DNA of 34,664 nucleotides from Fibrobacterota bacterium (lineage in GTDB: Bacteria > Fibrobacterota > OXYB2-FULL-49-7 > JAEUSG01), in the NCBI GenBank assembly GCA_016788315.1, contig JAEUSG010000630.1:1-34664 (forward strand), written 5' to 3'. The notes under the pieces were generated by a model. It ran no database searches. It was not told the DNA's origin and was given only the letters and a program-made list of their open reading frames with translations. Shown in pieces: positions 24,407 to 32,041 of the stretch. The stretch's first letter is position 1. Each line of letters opens with the position of its first letter. The position numbers were made by a program, and so were the translations under genes.

Positions 24407-24958
24407 TTATTTTATTGTAAATTCCGATTCCAGAATTGAGAACTGTAGGCTGCTTCTCCAGTGATCACGAAGCCATACATGCTCCCGTATCTTCCCCTCA
24501 AATGTCATACCCAGTTTTTCCATAACCTTTGCTGATGCCGTGTTGTCAATATGACATTTGCCCCAGATTCTATGGAGTCCTAGATTCTTAAAGCCGAATT
24601 CAAGCATGAACATCGATGCCTCGGTGGCATATCCTTTTCCCCAGTATGGTTGTTTCAGCCAATAGCCTATTTCTGCTGAAGTGTCGCTTTCGCTTTTCTT
24701 CATTAGCGCAACTCCGCCTATGCAGCCATCCCTGTCCTTTTCTTCAATCGCGAAATGCCATTCAATTCTGCCAGCTGAAAGTATTTGTCCTTTTGCGTAG
24801 GATAATAAGTCATCAACATCTTTCTCGGTTTCCATGTTGAACATCATATAGCGTAATTGGCCTGGCGTGCGCACGAAATCAAGAAGTGAATCGCGATCGT
24901 TTTGTACGAATTCACGTATCCTCAAGTTGTGTGTTTCCGCAGTTTGAAAAACAGCCAT
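24407..24958 (-). CDS. GNAT N-acetyltransferase (RimJ/RimL type)
   Basis: GNAT-family acetyltransferase, 183 residues. Start at ATG 24958: it follows the upstream stop (24960-24962) by one base and has AGGA about 5 bases before; a version from 25003 would overlap the preceding gene by 44 bases. Visible are the RimJ/RimL-type LRIREFVQNDRDSLLDFV, the acetyl-CoA-binding GYWLKQPYWGKGYATEASMF and the CHIDNTASAKVMEKLGMTFEGKIREHVW ending. It acetylates an amino group from acetyl-CoA; the substrate is unknown (ribosomal protein N-terminus, small molecule or antibiotic). It is last in a five-gene minus-strand unit and converges on the giant gene with 9 bases between stops and no terminator. Confidence 0.9.
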   Translation of the reverse strand: MAVFQTAETHNLRIREFVQNDRDSLLDFVRTPGQLRYMMFNMETEKDVDDLLSYAKGQILSAGRIEWHFAIEEKDRDGCIGGVALMKKSESDTSAEIGYWLKQPYWGKGYATEASMFMLEFGFKNLGLHRIWGKCHIDNTASAKVMEKLGMTFEGKIREHVWLRDHWRSSLQFSILESEFTIK

Positions 24959-24959
24959 A

Positions 24960-26237
24960 TTATCCTGTAGTAATGGAAATTTGCTCAAGTCTGGTGCCGT
25001 CAACTTTTGTTACTTTAATTGCATAACCTGGAAGAGTGATGGTCTCGCCTGCTTCCGGAATTTTACCCATTTTGTCGATAACGAAGCCTGCAACCGTTGA
25101 GTAGTTTATGTTTTCGAAGTCTATGCTGAAACCAGGTATTATTTCTGAAATTGTCTCTATAGGTGCATCGCCGTTAACGGTATACGTATATGCAGATGTT
25201 TTTTTGTAATGAGGTTCGTCAACGTCAGCACTGTCTGGGAGGTGGCCGAGTAGGTTTTCCAGGATGTCGTGAACTGTAATAATTCCCTCGAATCCTCCAA
25301 ATTCATTAACAACTACAACCATGTGTGAACGGTTTTTCCTGATATGACTCAATATCTGCTGAGCATCTGCATTTTCTGGTATTATCACAGGCTTTTGCAT
25401 CAGATTAATGATTGATACATCTTTTGATTCGTTCTTTAAACGAAAATAATCAACAGTGTCAAGTATTCCTTTAAATTTATCCAGTTCTCCATCGCAGCAG
25501 ATGACTCTGGTATGTTTAAATGCTGTTATTGCTTTGTCTATTTCATCTTTATCAGAAGCAAGGTCTATCCACTCGACATCGGTACGGTGAGTAATTAAGT
25601 GTTTAGCCTTCTTGTCAGAAAAACTGAATACCTTCTCGTGTATAAAGTTCTGCTCTTTTTCAATCACACCTGTATGTGATGCTGTTTTGATTATATGACG
25701 GAGTTCAGATTCGGTAATATGGTCAGATGGTGGAGTTATACCCATAATGCTGTTAATTATGTTTGTCGAAAAAGATAGCAACTTGACAACTGGGCTGAAT
25801 AAGATGAGAAAAACGCGTACAAACGGAGCAATGATACAAGCTGTTTTTTCAGGATTACTAAGAGCGACTGTCTTTGGAACAAGTTCGCCGATGACGATAG
25901 ATATGTAAGTTATTACTGCAATAGTAACAGCTAGTGATGCCGAATAAGCGTAATCATCCGAGAAACCTATTGCTCCGAAAAAAGGGGAGATATCCTCCGC
26001 AATGTTTGTACCACTGTAAACACCGGTTACGATTCCAATGAGTGTGATTCCTACCTGAATTGCAGAAAGAAAATTTTCGGAGTTTTCCTGCAGTTTCAAA
26101 GCAATACCGGCACCTTTGCTACCCTGTCTTTGTCTCTCTTCAAGTCTCATACGTTTACTTGAAACCAGAGCGATCTCGGATAATGCAAAAAAACCGTTGA
26201 TTATTATCAGCGTTAATATTACAATAACGTCAATCAT
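24960..26237 (-). CDS. CNNM/CBS/CorC-HlyC family membrane protein
   Basis: Membrane protein of 425 residues, of the HlyC/CorC (CNNM transporter) family. The N-terminal CNNM/DUF21 domain has about four membrane segments (about 1-22, 58-80, 92-115, 130-155), with the typical NGFFALSEIALVSSKRMRLE and IGELVPKTVAL. A CBS pair follows (about 205-325; LFHTRVICCDGELDKFKGILDTVD-like and VVVNEFGGFEGIITVHDILENLLG segments), then a CorC C-terminal domain (about 345-420). Relatives are linked to Mg2+/cation efflux; ligand and ion are not determined here. The ATG follows the mtnA stop with no gap, so it is translated in the same unit. Confidence 0.93.
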   Translation of the reverse strand: MIDVIVILTLIIINGFFALSEIALVSSKRMRLEERQRQGSKGAGIALKLQENSENFLSAIQVGITLIGIVTGVYSGTNIAEDISPFFGAIGFSDDYAYSASLAVTIAVITYISIVIGELVPKTVALSNPEKTACIIAPFVRVFLILFSPVVKLLSFSTNIINSIMGITPPSDHITESELRHIIKTASHTGVIEKEQNFIHEKVFSFSDKKAKHLITHRTDVEWIDLASDKDEIDKAITAFKHTRVICCDGELDKFKGILDTVDYFRLKNESKDVSIINLMQKPVIIPENADAQQILSHIRKNRSHMVVVVNEFGGFEGIITVHDILENLLGHLPDSADVDEPHYKKTSAYTYTVNGDAPIETISEIIPGFSIDFENINYSTVAGFVIDKMGKIPEAGETITLPGYAIKVTKVDGTRLEQISITTG

Positions 26238-27311
26238 TTAATTTCCTAGTTTTTTGCAAAACTGCGCTATTTTAGCAGGTTTGATAACCCCTTTATTGGT
26301 AATAAATGAAGTAATAAATGATGCAGGCGTAACATCAAATGCCGGGTTTTTAGCTGTAACACCAAGCGGGGCAGGGGTTATTTCGGTTATCTTTCCTTTC
26401 CTGTCTCTTCCGGAAATCCAAAGCACCTCATCATGATCACGTTCTTCAATAGGTATGTCTTTGCCGGATTTACATGCTGGATCAAATGTGGTTACGGGTG
26501 CCGCTATGTAGAATGGAACGCCTGCAAGTTTTGCACAGGCAGCTTTTTCATATGTGCCGATCTTGTTTGCAGCATCACCATTAATAGCAATTCTGTCCGC
26601 CCCGGTTATTACTAAGTCAATGTCGCCTGCTTTAAGATAGTGTCCGGCTGCGTTGTCCGGGATGATTTCGAATGGCACGCCTTCCTGTTTGAGCTCCCAT
26701 GCTGTAAGTTTCATGCCCTGAAGCCGGGGACGGGTTTCATCTACAAGTACCTTAATCTTTTTGCCGGCTCTGTGAGCGGCATAGATGGGGGCAAGGGCAG
26801 AACCCCAGTCCTGTAAACCGAGCCAGCCTGCATTACAGTGTGTAAGAATTACACCGTTTTTAGGTATAAGTTTTTCACCGTATTCTGATATTTTTCTTCC
26901 ATTCTCAACGTATTCATTTGATAGCGCTTCTGCTGCGGCACGTGCCATATTTACAGCAATTTCAGGACGGTCAGATAATGGAGTAACTACATCAGCAATC
27001 CTGTCAAGGGCGTGAAAGAGGTCTTGTGCGGTTGGTCTGGTTTTACGTAATACTGCCATTTTTTTACTGAAGATAGATCTGAATGATTTACCTTTTGCCG
27101 CCTCTGCTGCCGCCTGGGCTGCACCGAATCCTGCGGCAGCGCCGATGCTTCCTGCTCCACGTGTAGTCATGTTCCTAATTGCTTCGGCGGTGTCTTCGCT
27201 TGATGGAAGACGAAGTATCTTGAAAGAGTGGGGGAGTACTCGCTGATCTATCATGCATACTACACCTTTTTCCATCCAGACTGCTGTATAGTTTTTACCG
27301 TTTACTTTCAT
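26238..27311 (-). CDS. mtnA: S-methyl-5-thioribose-1-phosphate isomerase
   Basis: MtnA, 357 residues, converts methylthioribose-1-phosphate to methylthioribulose-1-phosphate in methionine salvage (cytoplasm). The family pattern is complete: MTTRGAGSIGAAAGFG (48-63), catalytic Cys159 in ILTHCNAG, DETRPRLQG (191-199), catalytic Asp239 in ITGADRIAINGDAANKIGTY, and the C-terminal IPIEERDHDEVLW. AGAGGAT, embedded in the end of the MATE gene, gives a ribosome-binding site 5 bases or so before the ATG. No other methionine-salvage genes lie in the window, so its neighbours do not explain its function. Confidence 0.96.
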   Translation of the reverse strand: MKVNGKNYTAVWMEKGVVCMIDQRVLPHSFKILRLPSSEDTAEAIRNMTTRGAGSIGAAAGFGAAQAAAEAAKGKSFRSIFSKKMAVLRKTRPTAQDLFHALDRIADVVTPLSDRPEIAVNMARAAAEALSNEYVENGRKISEYGEKLIPKNGVILTHCNAGWLGLQDWGSALAPIYAAHRAGKKIKVLVDETRPRLQGMKLTAWELKQEGVPFEIIPDNAAGHYLKAGDIDLVITGADRIAINGDAANKIGTYEKAACAKLAGVPFYIAAPVTTFDPACKSGKDIPIEERDHDEVLWISGRDRKGKITEITPAPLGVTAKNPAFDVTPASFITSFITNKGVIKPAKIAQFCKKLGN

Positions 27312-27314
27312 AGT

Positions 27315-28664
27315 TTATATCCTCTGATCGCTTAAATGTTTCAGCTCTTTAATAATAAATATTGCAGTAATTACAGCAGCAATAAAATCTGAAATCGGTG
27401 CCGCAAACCATACTCCGTCAACACCGAAGAATTTTGGCAGAATGATAAGCATCGGTATATAGAGTATTGCTTGACGCAATAGGTTAAGAAGTATTGCCTT
27501 GTTTGGTTTTCCGACAGCTTGAAAGTAGTTTGCTGAAATAGCCTGAAACCCTACAAGAAAAAATACTGCAAACATTATTCGTAGTCCTCTTGTTCCTTCG
27601 TCAATAAGTACATGGTCGCCTTTGCTGAAGGCAGTGAAAATTGTTTCAGGGAAAACCTGGGCGGCAACTGTACCAAGTGTTGCAACAATTGTAGCGCCTG
27701 CAACTGACAGGAGAAGTGTCCGACGCACCCGGTCAAATTTTCCGGCACCGTAATTAAAACCGAGTATCGGCTGTGCACCTTGATTGATTCCAATAATTGG
27801 GAATATTAGAAGCATCATTACGCTGTATATTATGCCCATGCAGGCAACGGCAGTATCACCACCATATTGCGAAAGACTTCTATTTGCCGTTACGCCTACA
27901 ACAGAAGCAACTATCTGCATAAGAAATGGCGCCAGACCTATAAGTAAGGCAGGCTGCATAAGTCTGCGATCGAATTTCATGAAAGCTTTTTTCAGCTGAA
28001 GTCCACCGCCGCCGGAAAAGAAATGATAAAGCACCCACGCAGCTGAGGCTGCGGTTGAGAGTAGTGTTGCGTAACCCGCTCCTTTAACACCGATTTTCAT
28101 ATGTATTACAAATAGATAATTAAATATTACGTTTAAGATTGCGCCGATAAGCATAGTGTTCATTGCAAGTTTAGGATGTCCCTCTGCTCTCATCAAATTG
28201 TTAAGTCCCATTGCGATGTAGGTTATAACAACTCCAAAGAAAATTACGCGCATATATTCATGTGCGTAAGGCAGGCTTTCTGTACTGGCGCCAAGCAGCA
28301 TCAGAATTGGATCAAGAAAGATTTGACCAGCTAGTGTAACAGATAAGCCTAGTATGATAAATAAAAAAAAGCAGCCTCCAAGAATCCTTTCTGCTTCTTC
28401 CTTTTTGCCTTCACCGAGTCTGATTGATATAAGAGCTCCGCCTCCAATTCCAACCAGCATGCCTATGGCCATGTTTATGGCAAATATTGGAAAAACAAGG
28501 CTGATTGCTGTCAGCGCAATGCTGCCTACACCGCGGCCGATAAATATTGTATTAACAATATTGGTTGAAGCAAAGACGGATGTGCCGATTATTGCTGGAA
28601 GAGAGAAGCGAAATAGAAGTTTTCCGATAGGTTCAGTTCCAAGACGCTCGGAGTTCTTGTTCAT
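27315..28664 (-). CDS. MATE-family efflux transporter
   Basis: MATE (multidrug and toxin extrusion) transporter, 449 residues, with about 12 hydrophobic segments. Family features are GKLLFRFSLPAIIGTSVFASTNIVNTIFIG at the start, GIGGGALISIRLGEGKKEEAERILG (loop after segment 2), and GINQGAQPILGFNYGAGKFDRVRRTL (about 290-316), which is diagnostic. It exports cations or drugs in exchange for Na+ or H+; the substrate is unknown. It overlaps the preceding solute-binding-protein gene by ATGA and is followed after 3 bases by mtnA. Confidence 0.95.
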   Translation of the reverse strand: MNKNSERLGTEPIGKLLFRFSLPAIIGTSVFASTNIVNTIFIGRGVGSIALTAISLVFPIFAINMAIGMLVGIGGGALISIRLGEGKKEEAERILGGCFFLFIILGLSVTLAGQIFLDPILMLLGASTESLPYAHEYMRVIFFGVVITYIAMGLNNLMRAEGHPKLAMNTMLIGAILNVIFNYLFVIHMKIGVKGAGYATLLSTAASAAWVLYHFFSGGGGLQLKKAFMKFDRRLMQPALLIGLAPFLMQIVASVVGVTANRSLSQYGGDTAVACMGIIYSVMMLLIFPIIGINQGAQPILGFNYGAGKFDRVRRTLLLSVAGATIVATLGTVAAQVFPETIFTAFSKGDHVLIDEGTRGLRIMFAVFFLVGFQAISANYFQAVGKPNKAILLNLLRQAILYIPMLIILPKFFGVDGVWFAAPISDFIAAVITAIFIIKELKHLSDQRI

Positions 28665-30115
28665 GGTGCGATTGTTTCAGACATTCTGTTTATCTGTCCC
28701 AAAGTATTTTCTATTGCATGTAAATCGCCGTTGTCAACGCAAAGCCGGTATAAAAGTCTGTAGTAGGAGTTCTGCAATCTCTCCATGTCAGGATAGGCAG
28801 GCAGGAAAGTAAAGCGATTCAGATTGAGCTGGCGGATAGATGTTTGCAGCATTCTGTTGCGCCATCTTTTCAGGTAAAGTTCGTCGCGGTTTTCCTTAAG
28901 CAGACTTCGTCTTGCAGAAAGTACACCGAAGGCTTCAAACTCCTTTTTCTGGTTTTCTTCAGATGTCATTGCTTTTATTAAGTCAAGAGCCTGCCTGCCG
29001 GATGCCGATTTGTGGCTGATGCCCCAGAACCATCCGCCTGTTGTAATGTTTCTGTTTGCAAGCATGAATTCTTCGCCGGTAAAGGATGCTGCTGCCGGCA
29101 TAACTGCAAAATCTATATCATCTGCTGTTTTCATGTAACCTGTAAGACCGTTTTCTCCGGTACCGATAAGAAAGTAGCAGTCCAGCTGAGTTAAAAAACT
29201 CAAGTATATGCTGTTGTCTCCCATTGTTTTCCATAGGTCAACGCCTGTCCAGTTTTCTTTGAACATCCGGTTGTTGTATGCGTTGAATTTGGAGTAAACA
29301 CCTTCCCATACAAAAGACTCCACGACAGGTTTGGAGGAAAGGTAGGAGATTTCACCACGGATTGCGCCGAATTGAAATGAACGATCAATAAGCCTTAAAA
29401 AAGTACCAGGATAGTTTTTGCCACGGTGGCCGATTTTCCCGCCTGGTTTTTTGGGATCCTCTTTACTCCAGACGTATCCGGCCATTAAAATGTCGTAGTA
29501 ATCCCATTGGTTTGGATCGGCTTCAAGAATATAGCCATCCGGCATCCCTTTGCCACGGTATTTACGTAGTTCTCTGTCTAGGTCTTTCAGGTGCTTTATA
29601 TACTTTTCAACAGCCTCTTTTACTTTTGAAACCCTATATACCATTATTCTTGTTTCAAGCTTTCTTGGTATGTAGTAAAGTGCTCTTTCGGAAACAGCAA
29701 GTGGAGGTAGCATGAAATCGGTACGGAAAATGGCCGTTTCAGCACTGTCAGCTATTGCTGAAACAGGAATGATAAGCTCCTTTTCCCGATATGATTCGGA
29801 ACGTTCCATCGGAATCTTGACAACATCTATTTCCGGATCATTCTGCAGCATGCTGTCTAATTCATTATAATTGGCGAAGCGCTTAATTTTTACGGTTACA
29901 CCTTTTTCTTTTGAGTAGGGCTCTAAAATCTCTTTCTTGAACCATTCTTCCTGCTCAGGAATCATCTTTATAAGAATGGTTAGATCCGAAAAGCTAAGCG
30001 TTACAGCGAATATTATAAAAAGCTGTGCCAGGACCCGGCGCAGAGTGGGTTTTTGAGAAAAAAACCGCGTTTTTGAGACGCGGTTTTCAAAGGGAGGGGT
30101 AATAAAAGAAACCAT
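28661..30115 (-). CDS. Extracellular solute-binding protein (ABC family 1-like) without an ABC transporter next to it
   Basis: Periplasmic or secreted solute-binding protein, 484 residues, of the sugar/ABC family 1 type (mature part opens DLTILIKMIPEQEEW, then a bilobed pattern ending in GGWFWGISHKSASGRQALDLIKAMTSEENQ). It has an unusual leader: about 27 polar residues, a basic LRR and a hydrophobic stretch (about 29-43) before SFS-D; no lipobox Cys. ATG 30115 is the only usable start, with no clear Shine-Dalgarno; an eight-codon ORF ends on it (TAATG). A terminator-like hairpin lies inside codons about 10-20. The family normally delivers a solute to an ABC permease, yet the gene is translationally coupled (ATGA) to a MATE exporter. 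Confidence 0.8.
   Translation of the reverse strand: MVSFITPPFENRVSKTRFFSQKPTLRRVLAQLFIIFAVTLSFSDLTILIKMIPEQEEWFKKEILEPYSKEKGVTVKIKRFANYNELDSMLQNDPEIDVVKIPMERSESYREKELIIPVSAIADSAETAIFRTDFMLPPLAVSERALYYIPRKLETRIMVYRVSKVKEAVEKYIKHLKDLDRELRKYRGKGMPDGYILEADPNQWDYYDILMAGYVWSKEDPKKPGGKIGHRGKNYPGTFLRLIDRSFQFGAIRGEISYLSSKPVVESFVWEGVYSKFNAYNNRMFKENWTGVDLWKTMGDNSIYLSFLTQLDCYFLIGTGENGLTGYMKTADDIDFAVMPAAASFTGEEFMLANRNITTGGWFWGISHKSASGRQALDLIKAMTSEENQKKEFEAFGVLSARRSLLKENRDELYLKRWRNRMLQTSIRQLNLNRFTFLPAYPDMERLQNSYYRLLYRLCVDNGDLHAIENTLGQINRMSETIAP
30058..30087 (-). terminator. Intrinsic-terminator-like hairpin inside the start of the solute-binding protein gene
   Basis: On the minus strand AAAACCGCG, a 9-base loop and CGCGGTTTT (30061-30087) are followed by a T-run that extends the last arm to seven T (30058-30064). 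The plus strand lacks such a run. It lies 28-57 bases inside the coding region on the strand of the gene, which suggests transcription attenuation rather than an ordinary operon end. Confidence 0.6.
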
Positions 30116-30141
30116 TACAGAACTCTAAAGGCAAACTTCAT
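30115..30141 (-). CDS. Possible eight-residue leader peptide
   Basis: ATG at 30141 opens MKFAFRVL and stops at TAA (30115-30117), whose last A and next bases make the ATG of the solute-binding protein (TAATG). Its 5' part lies in the arm of the hairpin at 30129-30161. With the terminator-like hairpin just downstream it could act as a leader peptide or feed re-initiation. So short an ORF can arise by chance. Confidence 0.3.
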   Translation of the reverse strand: MKFAFRVL

Positions 30142-30161
30142 GCCATACTTTAAGTTTGCCT
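30129..30161. repeat. 10-bp inverted repeat upstream of the solute-binding protein gene
   Basis: AGGCAAACTT (30129-30138) and AAGTTTGCCT (30152-30161) form a perfect 10-bp stem with a 13-base loop, extendable beyond a two-base bulge by TAAA/TTTA. In the 177-base gap between divergent genes it could be an operator or an mRNA leader hairpin. No T-run follows on either strand. Confidence 0.6.
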
Positions 30162-30292
30162 CTTTAAGCGGATAAAACTAATTCAAGCACTTAAATAAAG
30201 AGCTTATTTGCGGAAAAAAGTTCCTGTGAGGTACGGCAGAAACTATTTTTAAGGTACATATACAGTATCATCAACATTCGGGAGGGAGCAAC

Positions 30293-30814
30293 ATGCTTAT
30301 AGGAATAGTGAGTGACACTCATCGCAATAAGGGCTTACATACAGAGGTTCTGAATGCATTCTCAGAAGCTGGCGTAGATCGAGTTTATCATCTAGGTGAT
30401 GATTATGCTGATAGTGAGCTTGAAATTGAATACGGGTTTGATGTTGTCAGAATACCGGGACTTTACTGTCCGGAGTATAAAAATAGAGAGATTGAAAAGG
30501 TGGCATACGACACTGTTCAGGGTATTCGCATGGTAATGTCTCATGACTTGCAGGATATTCCGGAATCAGATTTGCGCTGTCACGATATTATTCTGCATGG
30601 CCATACTCATAAAATGGAGATTCGTGTTGAAAACGGCAGAATATACATGAATCCGGGGCATCTTAAAAATACAGTTGACAAAGGCAGAGCAGCAACTTAT
30701 GGAATGATAGATGTTGATATGGGTGTAATAAATACTAAAATTTTCGAAGTGTCTGGAAAAGCTGCACTTGAAGTAAGCTTTAAAAAAGAGGACACAGGTC
30801 TTTATAAGATCTAA
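30293..30814 (+). CDS. YfcE/MJ0936-type metallophosphoesterase
   Basis: Calcineurin-like phosphodiesterase, 173 residues, a usual length for the YfcE subgroup. Metal-binding motifs: IVSDTH (about 5-10), HLGDD (about 33-37), SHD (about 83-85) and HGHTHK (about 103-108), ending with the NPGH motif. The GNCD-like metal motif of the family is replaced by RIPGLYCPEY (about 56-65), so the bridging Asn is absent. GGGAGGGAG (30280-30288) gives a strong ribosome-binding site. It probably hydrolyses phosphodiesters in the cytoplasm; the substrate is unknown. It starts a three-gene plus-strand unit with the HD-GYP gene 11 bases on. Confidence 0.85.
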   Translation: MLIGIVSDTHRNKGLHTEVLNAFSEAGVDRVYHLGDDYADSELEIEYGFDVVRIPGLYCPEYKNREIEKVAYDTVQGIRMVMSHDLQDIPESDLRCHDIILHGHTHKMEIRVENGRIYMNPGHLKNTVDKGRAATYGMIDVDMGVINTKIFEVSGKAALEVSFKKEDTGLYKI

Positions 30815-30825
30815 AATATTGTAAT

Positions 30826-32013
30826 ATGCTACATCTGTCTATTGAAGACATTCAGCCGGGAATGGCTCTCGGCAAATCGATATACAGCGCAACAGGCGAT
30901 CTGCTGCTGGCCGCAGGTTTTACTCTGGACGAAAAATATATTCAGCGGTTGAAAACACTTGGTTATGCCGGTCTTTACGTCCAGGAGCATGGTACAGAGA
31001 ATATAATTCCAGAAGCCATGATTAATGAACAGCTTGCACTTCAGACGAATAAAGCCTTGCGTGAAAGTTCGACTATTGTGCAGGCCGCCCTTAAAACGAA
31101 GAGCGAAACTAAAGAGGAAATGGACAGGGTTCTACAGGATACGGAACGGTTCAAGAATATTATTCTTGTAGACAAAATGAAATCAATTGTTGATGATATC
31201 ATAACAAGTCTTTTGTCTCAGCAGGATGTTCTGATAAATATTAATTCTATCCGAGGGAAAGATACGCATCTGTTTCAGCATAATCTTGATGTTACTATTA
31301 TGTCAATCATGTTGGCAAACAGGTTAAAGCTTAATAAAAATGAAGTTGCAGAAATTGCAATGGGTGCAATGATGCATGACCTAGGCATGGTTATTATTCC
31401 GGAATCAATCAGAGATAAGGGTAAGCGGTTGACGTTTCAGGAGTTTACAATACTAAAAGAACATCCGACGTATGGGTACACGATTTTGAAGGAAAACCCA
31501 AGAATCTCTCCTGTTTCAGCTCATATCGCATATCAGCATCATGAAAGACAGGATGGAGCGGGTTATCCGAGAGGACTACATGGAGAGAATAGCTTGCCGA
31601 GTCAGAAAAAGCTTACTCAAAGTGCTGGAACAATTCACCGTTATGCTGATATTGTTGCCGTTGCCGATGCCTACGATACTCTTGTTGCACCACGTAACAG
31701 CCATGAAGCAAAGAGCCCTGAGGAAGCGATACGTGTACTTATCAGGAGTGCCGGCACACAGCTCAATAAACATGTTGTTGATGCCCTGGTTACTCTAACA
31801 CCTGCCTTTCCTGTAGGTTCAATTGTTTCGATAGTAGATGCTCCAAAAGAACTTCTCGGTTGTAAAGGTGTTGTGAGTAAAGTGAATCAGCAGCAACTAG
31901 ATAAGCCCGAAATACTTGTCCTTTTCAATAAAGATGGGCAGAAAATCAAGCCATTTGTGATAGATTTATGCCGTTTTGAGATGGTGAAAATTCAATTTGT
32001 GTTAAGGCGCTAA
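30826..32013 (+). CDS. HD-GYP domain protein, probable c-di-GMP phosphodiesterase
   Basis: Protein of 395 residues with an HD-GYP domain. The N-terminus (about 1-60) resembles the DUF3391-like domain often found before HD-GYP. The catalytic part runs about 145-330: H152 in QHNLDV, HD pair at 184-185 in MMHDLGM, HHERQDGAGYP (238-248, GYP intact) and the downstream ADAYDTLVAPRN. All metal and GYP residues I can judge are present, so c-di-GMP hydrolysis is likely. The last about 60 residues hold a small beta domain. No strong Shine-Dalgarno is seen at ATG 30826; the preceding gene stops 11 bases earlier. With flagellar genes in the window, a part in motility control is plausible but inferred. 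Confidence 0.92.
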   Translation: MLHLSIEDIQPGMALGKSIYSATGDLLLAAGFTLDEKYIQRLKTLGYAGLYVQEHGTENIIPEAMINEQLALQTNKALRESSTIVQAALKTKSETKEEMDRVLQDTERFKNIILVDKMKSIVDDIITSLLSQQDVLININSIRGKDTHLFQHNLDVTIMSIMLANRLKLNKNEVAEIAMGAMMHDLGMVIIPESIRDKGKRLTFQEFTILKEHPTYGYTILKENPRISPVSAHIAYQHHERQDGAGYPRGLHGENSLPSQKKLTQSAGTIHRYADIVAVADAYDTLVAPRNSHEAKSPEEAIRVLIRSAGTQLNKHVVDALVTLTPAFPVGSIVSIVDAPKELLGCKGVVSKVNQQQLDKPEILVLFNKDGQKIKPFVIDLCRFEMVKIQFVLRR

Positions 32014-32041
32014 ACGCACTTCGCTAAAAAGGAATAATCCT

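Noticed and set aside
24407..25003. Longer GNAT protein from 25003
   Set aside because: It would overlap the CNNM/CorC gene by 44 bases; ATG 24958 has AGGA at a good distance and the family N-terminus follows.
30061..30087. Plus-strand terminator at the same hairpin
   Set aside because: The plus strand has only four T in the stem and then CAAAG, and no plus-strand gene ends before it; the T-run is on the minus strand.
30192..30209. AAATAA-5-TTATTT dyad in the gap before the phosphodiesterase gene
   Set aside because: Short, only A/T, and without any tail or nearby promoter fit; likely chance.
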